NCBI GenBank assembly: GCA_003476465.1
Contig: DMUE01000099.1
Coordinates: 1-23,469 of the forward strand
Direction: 5' to 3'
From: Microbacterium sp.
GTDB taxonomy: Bacteria > Actinomycetota > Actinomycetes > Actinomycetales > Microbacteriaceae
Length of the DNA: 23,469 bases
Under the pieces are notes generated by a model. The model was given only the letters and a program-made list of their open reading frames with translations, made no database searches and had not been told where the DNA came from. Below, one piece after another: positions 8,664-16,051 of the stretch (positions within the stretch are counted from its first letter, which is position 1; every line of letters begins with the position of its first letter). The position numbers and the translations under genes are program-made.

Positions 8664-8909
8664 TCAGGTGCGTTCGTCTAGCGCCCGTACGACCTGCCGA
8701 AATTCGTCTGGGGTGATCTCGCCTCGCGCGAGGCGCTCCTCGGCGATCTGACGCGCACTGTTCGGCGTCGACGCCAACTGTCCCCCGCGCGCAGGCGAAC
8801 CAGGGGTCCCGGCGCGGATGATCAAGATGATGAGTGCCGCCAAGATGAGCAGCAGCATGACGCCGCCGAACCACATCCAGCCCCACCCGAAGCCATTTCC
8901 ATACATCAT
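8664..8909 (-). CDS. Small SHOCT-domain membrane protein
   Basis: The 81-residue product starts with a Gly/Trp/Met-rich segment (MMYGNGFGWGWMWFG) and one long membrane helix (about residues 11-30). It ends with a SHOCT domain, recognised by ARQIAEERLARGEITPDEF. SHOCT is a short C-terminal domain common in small bacterial membrane proteins; its role is unclear, though it is thought to support oligomerisation. The ATG at 8909 is chosen because the membrane segment follows at once and GAGGGG lies about ten bases upstream; longer forms would add an Arg/Pro-rich shadow. Such genes often sit next to copper ATPases, and here it is the last gene of the copper island, about 300 bases after the YHS gene. 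Confidence 0.75.
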   Translation of the reverse strand: MMYGNGFGWGWMWFGGVMLLLILAALIILIIRAGTPGSPARGGQLASTPNSARQIAEERLARGEITPDEFRQVVRALDERT

Positions 8910-9215
8910 GAGCCGACCGCCCCTCAATCCGACCAAATGGCCGGTCCGTGCATCCAGCGTGCGCTTAGGGCTGGCCTTCGGTGTAGGCCAAACGTCCCGT
9001 CGGGCGCTGCCACGGGACACTTCTGGCCCTCGCCGGGCCGTCGACTGCTGCCAGGTCGGCAGCTCCACGAGGGCAGTCATCCGTGACAGAAGGACGGACG
9101 ACCGAGGTATGTAGTGCCTGTTCCCGCTGGATCCGAACTGAAGTGGGAGCCAAAAACCATCTCAGCACGTCTCTGCGCGGCACTGCGGTGGACACATCAC
9201 CCGTACCGCGGTACC
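8910..9215. other. Intergenic stretch between YHS and SHOCT genes
   Basis: No coding frame is convincing in these 306 bases. A perfect 12-base palindrome, GTACCGCGGTAC (9203-9214), begins right after the YHS stop. It could be a small operator or a weak hairpin end; it is too short for a firm call. Confidence 0.35.
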
Positions 9216-9407
9216 TCAGGGATGTGGATGACCGTATCGGTGGGGAGCGGCGTCGAAGGTCTTGGCGCATGCGATTGAGCAGAAGTAGAACGTCGTGCCA
9301 TCGTGCTCTCGGGTTGTAGCGGCCGTCGCAGGGTCTATCAGCATCCCGCAGACTGGGTCTGTGACCAGTTCTGCGTCGTCGGTCGCGTCGCCGTTGTTGT
9401 GTGTCAT
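9216..9407 (-). CDS. YHS-domain protein
   Basis: This 63-residue protein is essentially one YHS domain: DPVCGM (C20) near the start and FYFCSIACAKTFDA (C43, C47) later. YHS domains are small metal-binding modules often found next to, or fused to, copper and other heavy-metal ATPases, where they probably hand over or sense metal. AAGGAG lies six bases before the ATG at 9407, a strong ribosome site. The gene follows the CPD-type ATPase after 38 bases and is probably cotranscribed with it. It is cytoplasmic, with no signal peptide. Confidence 0.88.
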   Translation of the reverse strand: MTHNNGDATDDAELVTDPVCGMLIDPATAATTREHDGTTFYFCSIACAKTFDAAPHRYGHPHP

Positions 9408-9445
9408 GGGATTCTCCTTGGGTTGGGGTCGGGCAGGGGGGACTA

Positions 9446-11917
9446 TCAGGGTGCTGAAGCAGGGGCGGGAGGCGATGGCAGGCGCAGCCTCTTGAGCAGG
9501 AGCGCGTTCACGGCGACGATGACGCTGGAGCCGGACATCGAAATGGCGGCGATCTCCGGGCTCAGCATGATCCCCAGTGAGGAGACGAACACGCCGGCGG
9601 CGATCGGCAGGGCGACCGCGTTGTAGCCGATGGCCCAGCCGAGGTTCTGTCGCATCTTCCGGACGGTGCCTTTCCCGATCCGCAGCGCGATCGCCACGTC
9701 GAGCGGGTCGGAGCGCATCAGGACGACATCGGCGGTCTCGATGGCCACGTCGGTTCCCGCGCCGATAGCGATGCCCAGGTCGGCTTGAGCGAGGGCGGGG
9801 GCGTCGTTGACGCCGTCGCCGACCATGGCGATCTTCTTGCCCGCCCGTTGCAGCTCGGCGATCTTGGCGGACTTGTCCTCGGGGAGGACTTCGGCGATGA
9901 CGGTGTCGATGCCCAGCAGTGAGGCGATCCGGTTCGCGGTGGGCTGGTTGTCGCCGGTGAGCATCACCACCTCGATGCCAGCCTCGTGGAGGGCGGTGAT
10001 CGCGGCAGCGGCGGTCTCTCGGGGCGCGTCGGCGAGGGCGATCACCCCGGAGGCCTGGCCGTCGACGGCGAAGGCGATCGCGGTGCGGCCAGTGGAGGCC
10101 AGTCCGTGCAGCGCGGCCTCAATGGAGCTCATGTCGATTCCCTCGTCGGCCATCAGCCTGGCGTTGCCCATCACCACGCGGTGACCATCGACGGTGGCGA
10201 CCGCCCCGAGCCCGGTGACGTTGCGGAATGCGGTGGCCGTGCGGGGGGGGATGTTGCGGGCGTCGGCGTACGCGACGACCGCTTTCGCGAGCGGATGCTC
10301 CGACTCACGCTCCGCCGCCGCGGCAAGGGAGAGGAGCTCGATGTCATTCATGCCGATGGGGAGGTAGTCGGTCACCTCCGGTTCACCCTTGGTCAGGGTG
10401 CCGGTCTTATCGAGGACGACCGTGTCGACGTGCGCGGCGGATTCCAGCGCGCTGGCGTTCTTGAACAGCACGCCGCGTTTGGCGCCGAGGCCGGTGCCGA
10501 CCATGATCGCGGTGGGGGTGGCCAGGCCGAGCGCGTCGGGGCAGGTGATCACCACGACGGTGATGGCGAACAGGATCGCGGTGGGCACGGGTGCGCCGAT
10601 CAGCATCCAGGCCAGGAAGGTGACGGTCCCGCCGATTAGGGCGACCAGGACCAGCCAGAAAGCGGCACGGTCGGCGAGGCGCTGCCCGGGGGCTTTGGAG
10701 TTCTGCGCTTCTTGAACGAGGGCGACGATCTGCGCGAGGGCGGTGTCGGCGCCCACCTTGGTGGCCCGCACCCGGAGGGTGCCGGTGGTGTTGACGGTGG
10801 CCCCGATCACCTCGGATCCGGGCGTCTTGAGGACCGGCAGGCTCTCTCCGGTCACCATCGATTCGTCGATCTCGGAGTCGCCCCCTTCGACGGTGCCGTC
10901 GGTCGGGATCTTCGCGCCGGGTCGCACCAGCATGAGGTCCCCGGGGACGACGTCGGCAGTGGGCACCTCGACCTCTTGGCCGTCGCGGAGCACGACTGCG
11001 CGGGGTGGGGCGAGCTCGAGCAGGGTGCGGATCGCGTCGTTCGCCCCGCCGCGAGCACGCATCTCCACCCAATGGCCCAGCAGCACGAAGGCAGCAAGAA
11101 CGGTGGCCGCCTCGTAGAACACTTCGCCGCCGCCGGTGAGGGTGACCGCCACGCTGTATAGCCAACCGGTGCCGACACCGACCGCAACCAGCACCATCAT
11201 GTCCAGGGTCCGAGCTCGCAGCGCCCGCCACGCGCCATCGAAGAAGATCCATGCGGAGTAGAAGATCACAGGCAGTGAGAGGATCAGCGAGAACCAGTCA
11301 TCGCGGAGCCCGAACGGCGCCGGGACGGTGAACCCGAGCACTTCCCGGCCGATCGGGGACCACAGGATGATCGGCACGGACAGCACGGCCGCGACGATGA
11401 ACCGGTTGCGCATATCGCGGATCATCGCGGCCATCGACATCCCGGCGTGACTTCCGCCGTGCCCCATCACATCCTGCATGCTGCGGTCGGCCGGCCCGTG
11501 GTCGCCATGTGTCGGGGTGCTCGGCGCCGCGGGGTGGCCGGTCATTGCGGCGTGGTCGTGCGTGGAGCTCACGGCAGGTGGTGCCGGTGCCCCACTGGGC
11601 AGGACGGCGTGCCGGTTAGGGGTGTGCGGGTGATGGTCGGTGGGTGTCGCCTGGGTGGGATCGTCGGCGGGGTCGCAGATGTGCTCTGGGACCGACTGCC
11701 CGGCGCAGTGGTAGCCGCAGTCGATGATCCATTGCCGCAGTTGAGCCTGCGACGTCACAGAGGGGTCGTAGGTGACGTTCGCGGTTTGGGAGACCGGGTT
11801 CGCTTCGACATCGGTGACACCGTCTTGTCGCAGCAGGGTGGCTTCGACGGTCGCCTTCGAGGATGCCCAGGACAGACCCTCGACTTCCAACACCACGGTT
11901 CGGGCCGTGCCGCTCAT
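9446..11917 (-). CDS. Heavy-metal P1B-type ATPase, CPD subtype with His-rich N-terminus
   Basis: The 823-residue protein is a metal-exporting P-type ATPase: ESMVTGES, phosphorylation site DKTGTLT (D503), SEHPLAK, MLTGDN and [10 protein letters not shown] are all present. The transmembrane metal site is CPD (C459-P460-D461), not the CPC of CopA or the CPH of CopB. The first 70 residues have the fold signature of an HMA domain, but its CxxC is replaced by WASS (W17, S20); cysteines instead cluster at the end, C67, C71 and C81 (DCGYHC, EHIC). A His/Met-rich linker follows, ending [21 protein letters not shown] as in CopB-like pumps. GGAGGGAG lies nine bases before ATG 11917. It follows the lipoprotein gene after 37 bases. 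Copper or silver export is most likely; the CPD site makes the metal uncertain. Confidence 0.92.
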   Translation of the reverse strand: MSGTARTVVLEVEGLSWASSKATVEATLLRQDGVTDVEANPVSQTANVTYDPSVTSQAQLRQWIIDCGYHCAGQSVPEHICDPADDPTQATPTDHHPHTPNRHAVLPSGAPAPPAVSSTHDHAAMTGHPAAPSTPTHGDHGPADRSMQDVMGHGGSHAGMSMAAMIRDMRNRFIVAAVLSVPIILWSPIGREVLGFTVPAPFGLRDDWFSLILSLPVIFYSAWIFFDGAWRALRARTLDMMVLVAVGVGTGWLYSVAVTLTGGGEVFYEAATVLAAFVLLGHWVEMRARGGANDAIRTLLELAPPRAVVLRDGQEVEVPTADVVPGDLMLVRPGAKIPTDGTVEGGDSEIDESMVTGESLPVLKTPGSEVIGATVNTTGTLRVRATKVGADTALAQIVALVQEAQNSKAPGQRLADRAAFWLVLVALIGGTVTFLAWMLIGAPVPTAILFAITVVVITCPDALGLATPTAIMVGTGLGAKRGVLFKNASALESAAHVDTVVLDKTGTLTKGEPEVTDYLPIGMNDIELLSLAAAAERESEHPLAKAVVAYADARNIPPRTATAFRNVTGLGAVATVDGHRVVMGNARLMADEGIDMSSIEAALHGLASTGRTAIAFAVDGQASGVIALADAPRETAAAAITALHEAGIEVVMLTGDNQPTANRIASLLGIDTVIAEVLPEDKSAKIAELQRAGKKIAMVGDGVNDAPALAQADLGIAIGAGTDVAIETADVVLMRSDPLDVAIALRIGKGTVRKMRQNLGWAIGYNAVALPIAAGVFVSSLGIMLSPEIAAISMSGSSVIVAVNALLLKRLRLPSPPAPASAP

Positions 11918-11954
11918 GACTTTCTCCCTCCGATTCGGTGCGGACGTCGGCTCA

Positions 11955-12839
11955 TCATGAGGCGTCCCTTCTGATGACTGCCCGCCAGGTGTTCCCCGCG
12001 TCGGTGGTGACGCGTACCCCGCCCTCGTCGGCGATCGCCACGGCGCCGTCGAAGCTGGCCGCGATCGCCGACGCAACTCCGGTCGCGTGCCCGGCGGTCT
12101 TCCAGACGGCACCGTCGGTGGTGCTGCCGGTCCAGATCGTGCCGCCTGCGTCGACGCCGATGAGGCCTTCCTCGACTGTCGGGTCGGCGGTGAGGACAAC
12201 GAGCGCGGGGGCGTTGGCGACCGCGGCGAAGGTGCCGCCGCCGTCACGGCTGACCATCAGGCCATCCGGTGTGGTGGCGGTGACCACATCGGCTTTCATC
12301 GTGTCGATGCTGATGTCCCGCGCCGTCAGCGGGCCGATGTCCTCCCAGGTCCTCCCAGCATTGCTGCTGGCCGCCAGGACGGCCCGGTCCGAGGGCAGTC
12401 CGAGCAGGAAGTCGGGGGCTGCGGGGGTGGCGGCGAGCAGGTGGAAGTCGGTGATCCCGGCCAGCGACACCTGATCCCAGCCGTCCTGGCTGTAGCGCAC
12501 CAGGCCGATGTTGGGGGCGGTGAAGGTGTGGTCCTGGTTCGCCGGGTCGGGATGCCCGGAGGCGAGAACGGTGTCGCCTTGGACGGTGAGTCCCATCGCG
12601 TCGAACGTGGTCTTTCCAAGCAGGGAGATCTCGTCGGTGGTGAGGTCGACCCGGTATGCGCCGGTGTGTGCGCCGACCAGCAGAGCACCGTCCGGGTCGA
12701 AAGCGACGTCGTGGATGTGCGCGACGTGCTCGGGCGCGGCTGCAGTGTCGGTCGCGGCGGTGCATCCTGCGGCGGTCAGGGTGAGTGTCGCGGCGAGGGT
12801 GAGAGCGGCGAGAGTGCGCGTGTGCGTGTGCGTTGTCAT
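11955..12839 (-). CDS. Secreted lipoprotein, F510_1955 family (beta-propeller-like)
   Basis: The 294-residue protein has a lipoprotein signal peptide with lipobox LTAAGC (C26). Repeated beta-propeller strands with sialidase/BNR-like motifs follow: [23 protein letters not shown] and [22 protein letters not shown] after the signal is typical of the F510_1955 family, found beside copper-resistance genes in Gram-positive bacteria; the biochemical role is unknown. It should be anchored to the outer face of the membrane. The ATG at 12839 has GGAG nine bases upstream. A strong hairpin separates it from the preceding DUF305 gene, so its expression may be lower than that gene's. Confidence 0.82.
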   Translation of the reverse strand: MTTHTHTRTLAALTLAATLTLTAAGCTAATDTAAAPEHVAHIHDVAFDPDGALLVGAHTGAYRVDLTTDEISLLGKTTFDAMGLTVQGDTVLASGHPDPANQDHTFTAPNIGLVRYSQDGWDQVSLAGITDFHLLAATPAAPDFLLGLPSDRAVLAASSNAGRTWEDIGPLTARDISIDTMKADVVTATTPDGLMVSRDGGGTFAAVANAPALVVLTADPTVEEGLIGVDAGGTIWTGSTTDGAVWKTAGHATGVASAIAASFDGAVAIADEGGVRVTTDAGNTWRAVIRRDAS

Positions 12840-12859
12840 AGTGGCGGTCTCCGTTGGGC

Positions 12860-12892
12860 CAGGGGCCGGCCGTCGGGTGCGGCCGGCCCCTG
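12860..12892 (-). terminator. GC-rich hairpin between DUF305 and lipoprotein genes
   Basis: Two perfect 13-base arms, CAGGGGCCGGCCG and its complement, flank a seven-base loop. The hairpin starts four bases after the DUF305 stop codon. There is no T-tract, as is common in actinobacteria. Because the downstream gene has no obvious promoter, this is more likely a partial terminator or an mRNA-stabilising hairpin inside the operon than a full stop. Confidence 0.65.
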
Positions 12893-12896
12893 ACGG

Positions 12897-13490
12897 TCAG
12901 AGTGTCGCGAGGATGTCCTCCATCGTGGTGATCTCGGTGGTCTGCGAGGCGATGATGGCCTCTGCGAGGGCGATCACATCGGCGTTCTGGCCGTTGTCGA
13001 CCTCGGTCTGTGCCATCTCGATCGCACCCTCATGGTGGACGATCATCTGCTCCAGGAAGAGGCGGGATGCCTCCACGCCGGTGGCGTCCTCGAGGGCTTG
13101 CATGTCGGTGTCCGACATCATCCCCCCGTGGTCCATCCCGCCCATGTCCCCCATCGGGGTGCCCCAGTCATCGAGCCAGGACTCCATCAGCTCGATCTCC
13201 GGGCCCTGGGCGGCCTTGATCTGCTCGGCCAGGGTGACGACGCGCTCGTCGATGCCGTCCTTGGCGAGGATCATGTCGGCCATCTCGACGGCCTGTTCGT
13301 GGTGCGGGATCATCATCATCGTGAACTGCATGTCAGCGTTGTTCACGTCGGCCGCGGGGGACGCGGATGCTGATGAGCCCATTCCGGGCATGTTGTCCAT
13401 CCCGCCGCTGCCGGTGGTGCCGGCGCAGCCGGCGAGGGCGAGCAGGGCGGTCAGTGCGATCGCGGCGGTCGCCGCGGCACGGTTCTTCAT
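12897..13490 (-). CDS. DUF305 metal-binding lipoprotein (CopM-like)
   Basis: The 197-residue protein has a lipobox LALAGC (C22) and then a Met/Gly-rich segment (MDNMPGMG). Two DUF305 repeats follow, each with a His-His motif: MMMIPHHEQAVEMADMI (H63, H64) and QMIVHHEGAIEMAQ (H152, H153). Between them lies MGDMGGMDHGGMM, a likely Cu(I) or Ag(I) ligand region. DUF305 proteins, including cyanobacterial CopM, bind copper outside the cytoplasm. The ATG at 13490 has AGGAG five bases upstream; the longer start at 13520 would break the signal peptide. The gene lies second in the DUF6153 transcript. Confidence 0.9.
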   Translation of the reverse strand: MKNRAAATAAIALTALLALAGCAGTTGSGGMDNMPGMGSSASASPAADVNNADMQFTMMMIPHHEQAVEMADMILAKDGIDERVVTLAEQIKAAQGPEIELMESWLDDWGTPMGDMGGMDHGGMMSDTDMQALEDATGVEASRLFLEQMIVHHEGAIEMAQTEVDNGQNADVIALAEAIIASQTTEITTMEDILATL

Positions 13491-13582
13491 GTTTTCTCCT
13501 CTGTCGTATGTGAGGCGCACGAGCCGATGCCCGGGCGCGCGAGTACTGGCCCACCCTCAAAGGGGTCGGCTGACAGAACTCC

Positions 13583-14017
13583 TCATGTACGACTGATGCA
13601 GAGAACCAGGAGAGAAGGTGGTCGAGGCAGGTGCGTCGCGCGGGCGGTCAGGGTCGGGCCGGCGCGCAGCGCCGCCCCCCAGGTGATTCCCACGCGCGGG
13701 AGGAAGAGCAGTAGCGCGACGATCAGGAGCGCGAGGACGCAGGCCATCACCAGCATGCTGGCGTGCCCTCCACAGTCCGCACACTCACCGTCCGCCGTCG
13801 GCTGGGCCGTGCCGTGGTCGGCCACGTCTGGAGTGATGGCGCCGTGCTCGTGTATCGCCGCCGTCGCCGGTGCGGCTGTCTCGGTGTGACTGTTCAGCGA
13901 GTGCATCGCGAGCAGCCCGACGATGATCGCGGCGGTGACAGCGATGAGCAGCAGGACCGGGTTACCCAGCCCGCGCGGGCCGGGACGCAGGCGCTGTGCC
14001 AGAGCGATCATCGACAT
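13583..14017 (-). CDS. DUF6153 family membrane protein
   Basis: This 144-residue protein has two membrane helices (about 20-38 and 87-107). They are joined by an external loop with several His residues and a CADCGGH metal-like motif (C79, C82, H85). The end, RPPSLLVLCISRT, is the conserved tail I associate with DUF6153, a family found in actinobacterial copper-resistance operons ahead of DUF305 genes. GGAGGTGAC directly before ATG 14017 is an excellent ribosome site. It is the first gene of the transcript DUF6153-DUF305-lipoprotein-ATPase-YHS. Its role is unknown; metal binding at the outer membrane face is inference. Confidence 0.8.
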   Translation of the reverse strand: MSMIALAQRLRPGPRGLGNPVLLLIAVTAAIIVGLLAMHSLNSHTETAAPATAAIHEHGAITPDVADHGTAQPTADGECADCGGHASMLVMACVLALLIVALLLFLPRVGITWGAALRAGPTLTARATHLPRPPSLLVLCISRT

Positions 14018-14034
14018 GTCACCTCCCTCGTTCC

Positions 14035-14040
14035 AGGGTA
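14035..14040 (-). promoter_or_regulatory. Possible -10 box before DUF6153
   Basis: TACCCT on the minus strand lies about 17 bases before the ATG at 14017, leaving room for the GGAGG site. No convincing -35 box was found. An inverted repeat CCACAG-GGGG-CTGTGG at 14133-14148, further upstream, could be an operator. No ATACCC-N5-GGGTAT site is present, unlike the other two copper transcripts. Confidence 0.25.
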
Positions 14041-14189
14041 GACCGCCTCAGGCCGGCTGCGGAGTACCAGTGGGACCGGGGGTCTCGACGTCGGCGCCGG
14101 CGCGGTCAACCCCCAACCAATCTTCGGTCACGCCACAGGGGGCTGTGGATACCCGCGGACATCCGCACCCTCCCGCGCTTACGCGTAGC

Positions 14190-14222
14190 GGCGCGCCCCG
14201 GAGGATTGCTCCGAGGCGCGCC
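14190..14222 (-). terminator. Hairpin terminator after the MFS gene
   Basis: Arms GGCGCGCC-C-CGGAG and CTCCG-A-GGCGCGCC pair with one mismatch around the five-base loop GATTG. The hairpin lies 18 bases past the MFS stop codon. It lacks a T-tract, so it is an I-shaped actinobacterial terminator candidate and could act on both strands. Confidence 0.6.
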
Positions 14223-14239
14223 TTGTGCAGTGCTTGGCG

Positions 14240-15670
14240 TCAGGCGTTCACGGGTTGCTGCTCGCTGTCCGCGGGGGATGTGCGCCGCGACTGCCGCAGC
14301 GTCAAGCCCGCGATGAGACCGCCGAGCGCCGCGACCATGGCTGCGCCGATGAACGCGGCCGAGTAGCCGTCGGTCAGAGCGGCGGGGTCGATGTTGCCCG
14401 AGACGACCATGGAACTCAGCACCGTGGCACCGGCGAGGCCGACTGCTGACCCGATCTGGTAGCTCGTGTTGACGAGGCCTGAGGCGATGCCGGTCTCTTC
14501 GGGGCGCGCAGCCCCGATCGCCGTGCCGAGCGAGGGCACGAAGGCCAACGCCATACCGAACGCGGCGAGCAGAGAAGCCGGGAGGACATCGACGGCGTAG
14601 GCGCCGTCCGGGCGGATGGCCGCGAGCCAGACCAGCCCCGCCGCGAGGAACCCGAATCCCGTGACGATGAGCGGCTTGGCGCCGAACTTCACCAAGAGGC
14701 GCGGTGCGACGAGCGTCATGCCGAGCACGATGAGGATCGTCATGGGAAGGAGCGCGGCGCCGGCGGCGAACGCGCTGGCACCGAGGACGTTCTGCAGGTA
14801 GAGGTTCAGGAAGAACCACATCGGCACCCACGACGCGCCCAGGAGAAGCTGCGCGACATTGGCCGCCCCGAGCTGAGGAGCTCGGAAGATGCCCAAACGA
14901 ATGAGGGGCTGACGCGAACGGGCTTGCACGATGACGAACACGACGAGGAGCGCGATGCCGGCGGCAAGTGCCACCAATGTCTCGGCTGCCAGCCAGCCGA
15001 CCTCGGGAACGCGCACGAGGCCGTAGACGACGGCCGCGAGACCCACGGTGCCCGTAATGGCTCCCAACACGTCCACTGAACCACGCTGGCCGGCGAGCTG
15101 GGGCAGTGCCACCGGTGTGAGCAGGACGACGAGCGCGGAGATTGGAACGGTGATGTAGAACACCCACGGCCAGCTTGCGTACTCGGTGAGCACGCCACCG
15201 AGGAACACGCCCGCGGTGCCGCCGATCGGCGCGGCCGCCCCGTACACCGCGAAGGCCCGGGGAAGGTCTTTCGATCCGCCGAAGAGCGCCATGAGCAGGC
15301 TCAGGGCGGCCGGTGCGATGAGCGCCGCTCCTGCACCTTGGACCGCACGGCCCACCAGCTCGACGCTCACGTTGCCCGCAGCGCCGGCCAGCACCGACCC
15401 GAGAGCGAGGATCACCCATCCTGAGATGAAGACCCGTCGAGCACCGAGCAGGTCGGAGAGGCGTCCCCCGAGCAGGAGCAGCCCTCCGAACGCGATCACA
15501 TAGGCGTTGAACACCCACGACAAGGACTCCGGTGTGAACCCGAGCTCGGCCTGCATGTCCGGCAGGGCGACACCGATGATCGAGGTGTCCATGATGACGA
15601 TGAATTGCGCCGCCGCGATGAGCGCGAGGCCGAGCCACCGGCGTCTGGCCGGTGCGATTGCAGTTGACAT
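14240..15670 (-). CDS. MFS transporter, DHA2 (EmrB/QacA-like) family
   Basis: The 476-residue protein is a major facilitator of the 14-helix drug:proton antiporter group. It has MDTSIIGVALPDMQAELGFT near the start, motif A GRLSDLLGARRVF, and motif C GGTAGVFLGGVLTEYASWPW ahead of a VFYITVPISA stretch. Such pumps export drugs, dyes or other small molecules using the proton gradient; the substrate cannot be read from sequence. GGAAGGAG lies about nine bases before ATG 15670. It stands alone between two hairpins. A perfect double ATACCC-N5-GGGTAT site 23 bases upstream suggests control by a CsoR-type copper repressor, which is unexpected for this family. Confidence 0.92.
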   Translation of the reverse strand: MSTAIAPARRRWLGLALIAAAQFIVIMDTSIIGVALPDMQAELGFTPESLSWVFNAYVIAFGGLLLLGGRLSDLLGARRVFISGWVILALGSVLAGAAGNVSVELVGRAVQGAGAALIAPAALSLLMALFGGSKDLPRAFAVYGAAAPIGGTAGVFLGGVLTEYASWPWVFYITVPISALVVLLTPVALPQLAGQRGSVDVLGAITGTVGLAAVVYGLVRVPEVGWLAAETLVALAAGIALLVVFVIVQARSRQPLIRLGIFRAPQLGAANVAQLLLGASWVPMWFFLNLYLQNVLGASAFAAGAALLPMTILIVLGMTLVAPRLLVKFGAKPLIVTGFGFLAAGLVWLAAIRPDGAYAVDVLPASLLAAFGMALAFVPSLGTAIGAARPEETGIASGLVNTSYQIGSAVGLAGATVLSSMVVSGNIDPAALTDGYSAAFIGAAMVAALGGLIAGLTLRQSRRTSPADSEQQPVNA

Positions 15671-15692
15671 GATCCGTTCTCCTTCCGGGTGG

Positions 15693-15732
15693 ATACCCTA
15701 TGGGGGTATTAACACATACCCCCATAGGGTAT
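15693..15732 (-). promoter_or_regulatory. Double CsoR-type operator upstream of the MFS gene
   Basis: ATACCCTATGGGGGTAT (15693-15709) and its exact reverse complement (15716-15732) are separated by six bases. Each 17-base arm is itself a pseudo-palindrome ATACCC-N5-GGGTAT, the pattern bound by CsoR-family copper repressors. The first arm ends 22 bases before the MFS start, within the likely promoter. Confidence 0.75.
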
Positions 15733-15752
15733 TTCCAGATTTCTCAATCTTC

Positions 15753-15770
15753 TGCGAAGACGTCTTCGCA
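15753..15770. promoter_or_regulatory. Perfect 18-base palindrome
   Basis: TGCGAAGACGTCTTCGCA is a perfect palindrome 20 bases upstream of the double operator. It has no T-tract and no loop, so it looks like a dimeric protein-binding site, not a terminator. The protein that would bind is unknown. Confidence 0.4.
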
Positions 15771-15832
15771 ATCCGCACTGCGATCCCGCCGCACGCCGGA
15801 TGACGCCGTCCGGGTCAGCCCCAAAAGAGAAT

Positions 15833-15862
15833 CGCCCCGCGACAGGAGACTGTCGCGGGGCG
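15833..15862 (-). terminator. Strong terminator of the copZ-copA transcript
   Basis: Perfect 13-base arms CGCCCCGCGACAG and CTGTCGCGGGGCG enclose the loop GAGA. Read on the minus strand the hairpin is followed by ATTCTCTTTTGG, a T-rich tail. It lies 13 bases after the stop of the Cys-Cys peptide and closes that transcript. Confidence 0.85.
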
Positions 15863-15875
15863 GTTTCAGGGAGTG

Positions 15876-16028
15876 TCAGCCGATAGGGCTGCAGCAGGAC
15901 GATCTCTGAGCCGGCTGGTCTGCCGGAGTGGTCTCGACGACCGGGGCGGCGGCCTGCGTGGGGACGGTGCTGCAACAGCTGCTGCCGGACTGCACGACAG
16001 GGAGTTCGGTGCGGGTGGTGGTGGTCAT
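15876..16028 (-). CDS. Small Cys-Cys peptide, probable metal-binding
   Basis: A 50-residue protein follows copA by 23 bases. It starts MTTTTRTELPVVQ, contains SSCCS twice (C18-C19 and C46-C47, the second as SSCCSPIG at the very end), and has a Pro/Ala/Thr-rich, probably unfolded middle. AAAGGA lies before the ATG at 16028, and a strong terminator follows the stop, so this is a real end-of-operon gene. Paired vicinal cysteines at both ends suggest binding of Cu(I) or another soft metal, in the manner of a minimal metallothionein. It has no signal peptide. I do not know a named family for it; function is inference from sequence and position. Confidence 0.7.
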   Translation of the reverse strand: MTTTTRTELPVVQSGSSCCSTVPTQAAAPVVETTPADQPAQRSSCCSPIG

Positions 16029-16051
16029 GGGGGTTCCTTTCGATAGAGGGG

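Noticed and set aside
14106..15725. Long Arg-rich minus-strand frame over the MFS gene
   Set aside because: Out-of-frame shadow of the transporter; composition is Arg/Pro/Gly-rich with no motif.
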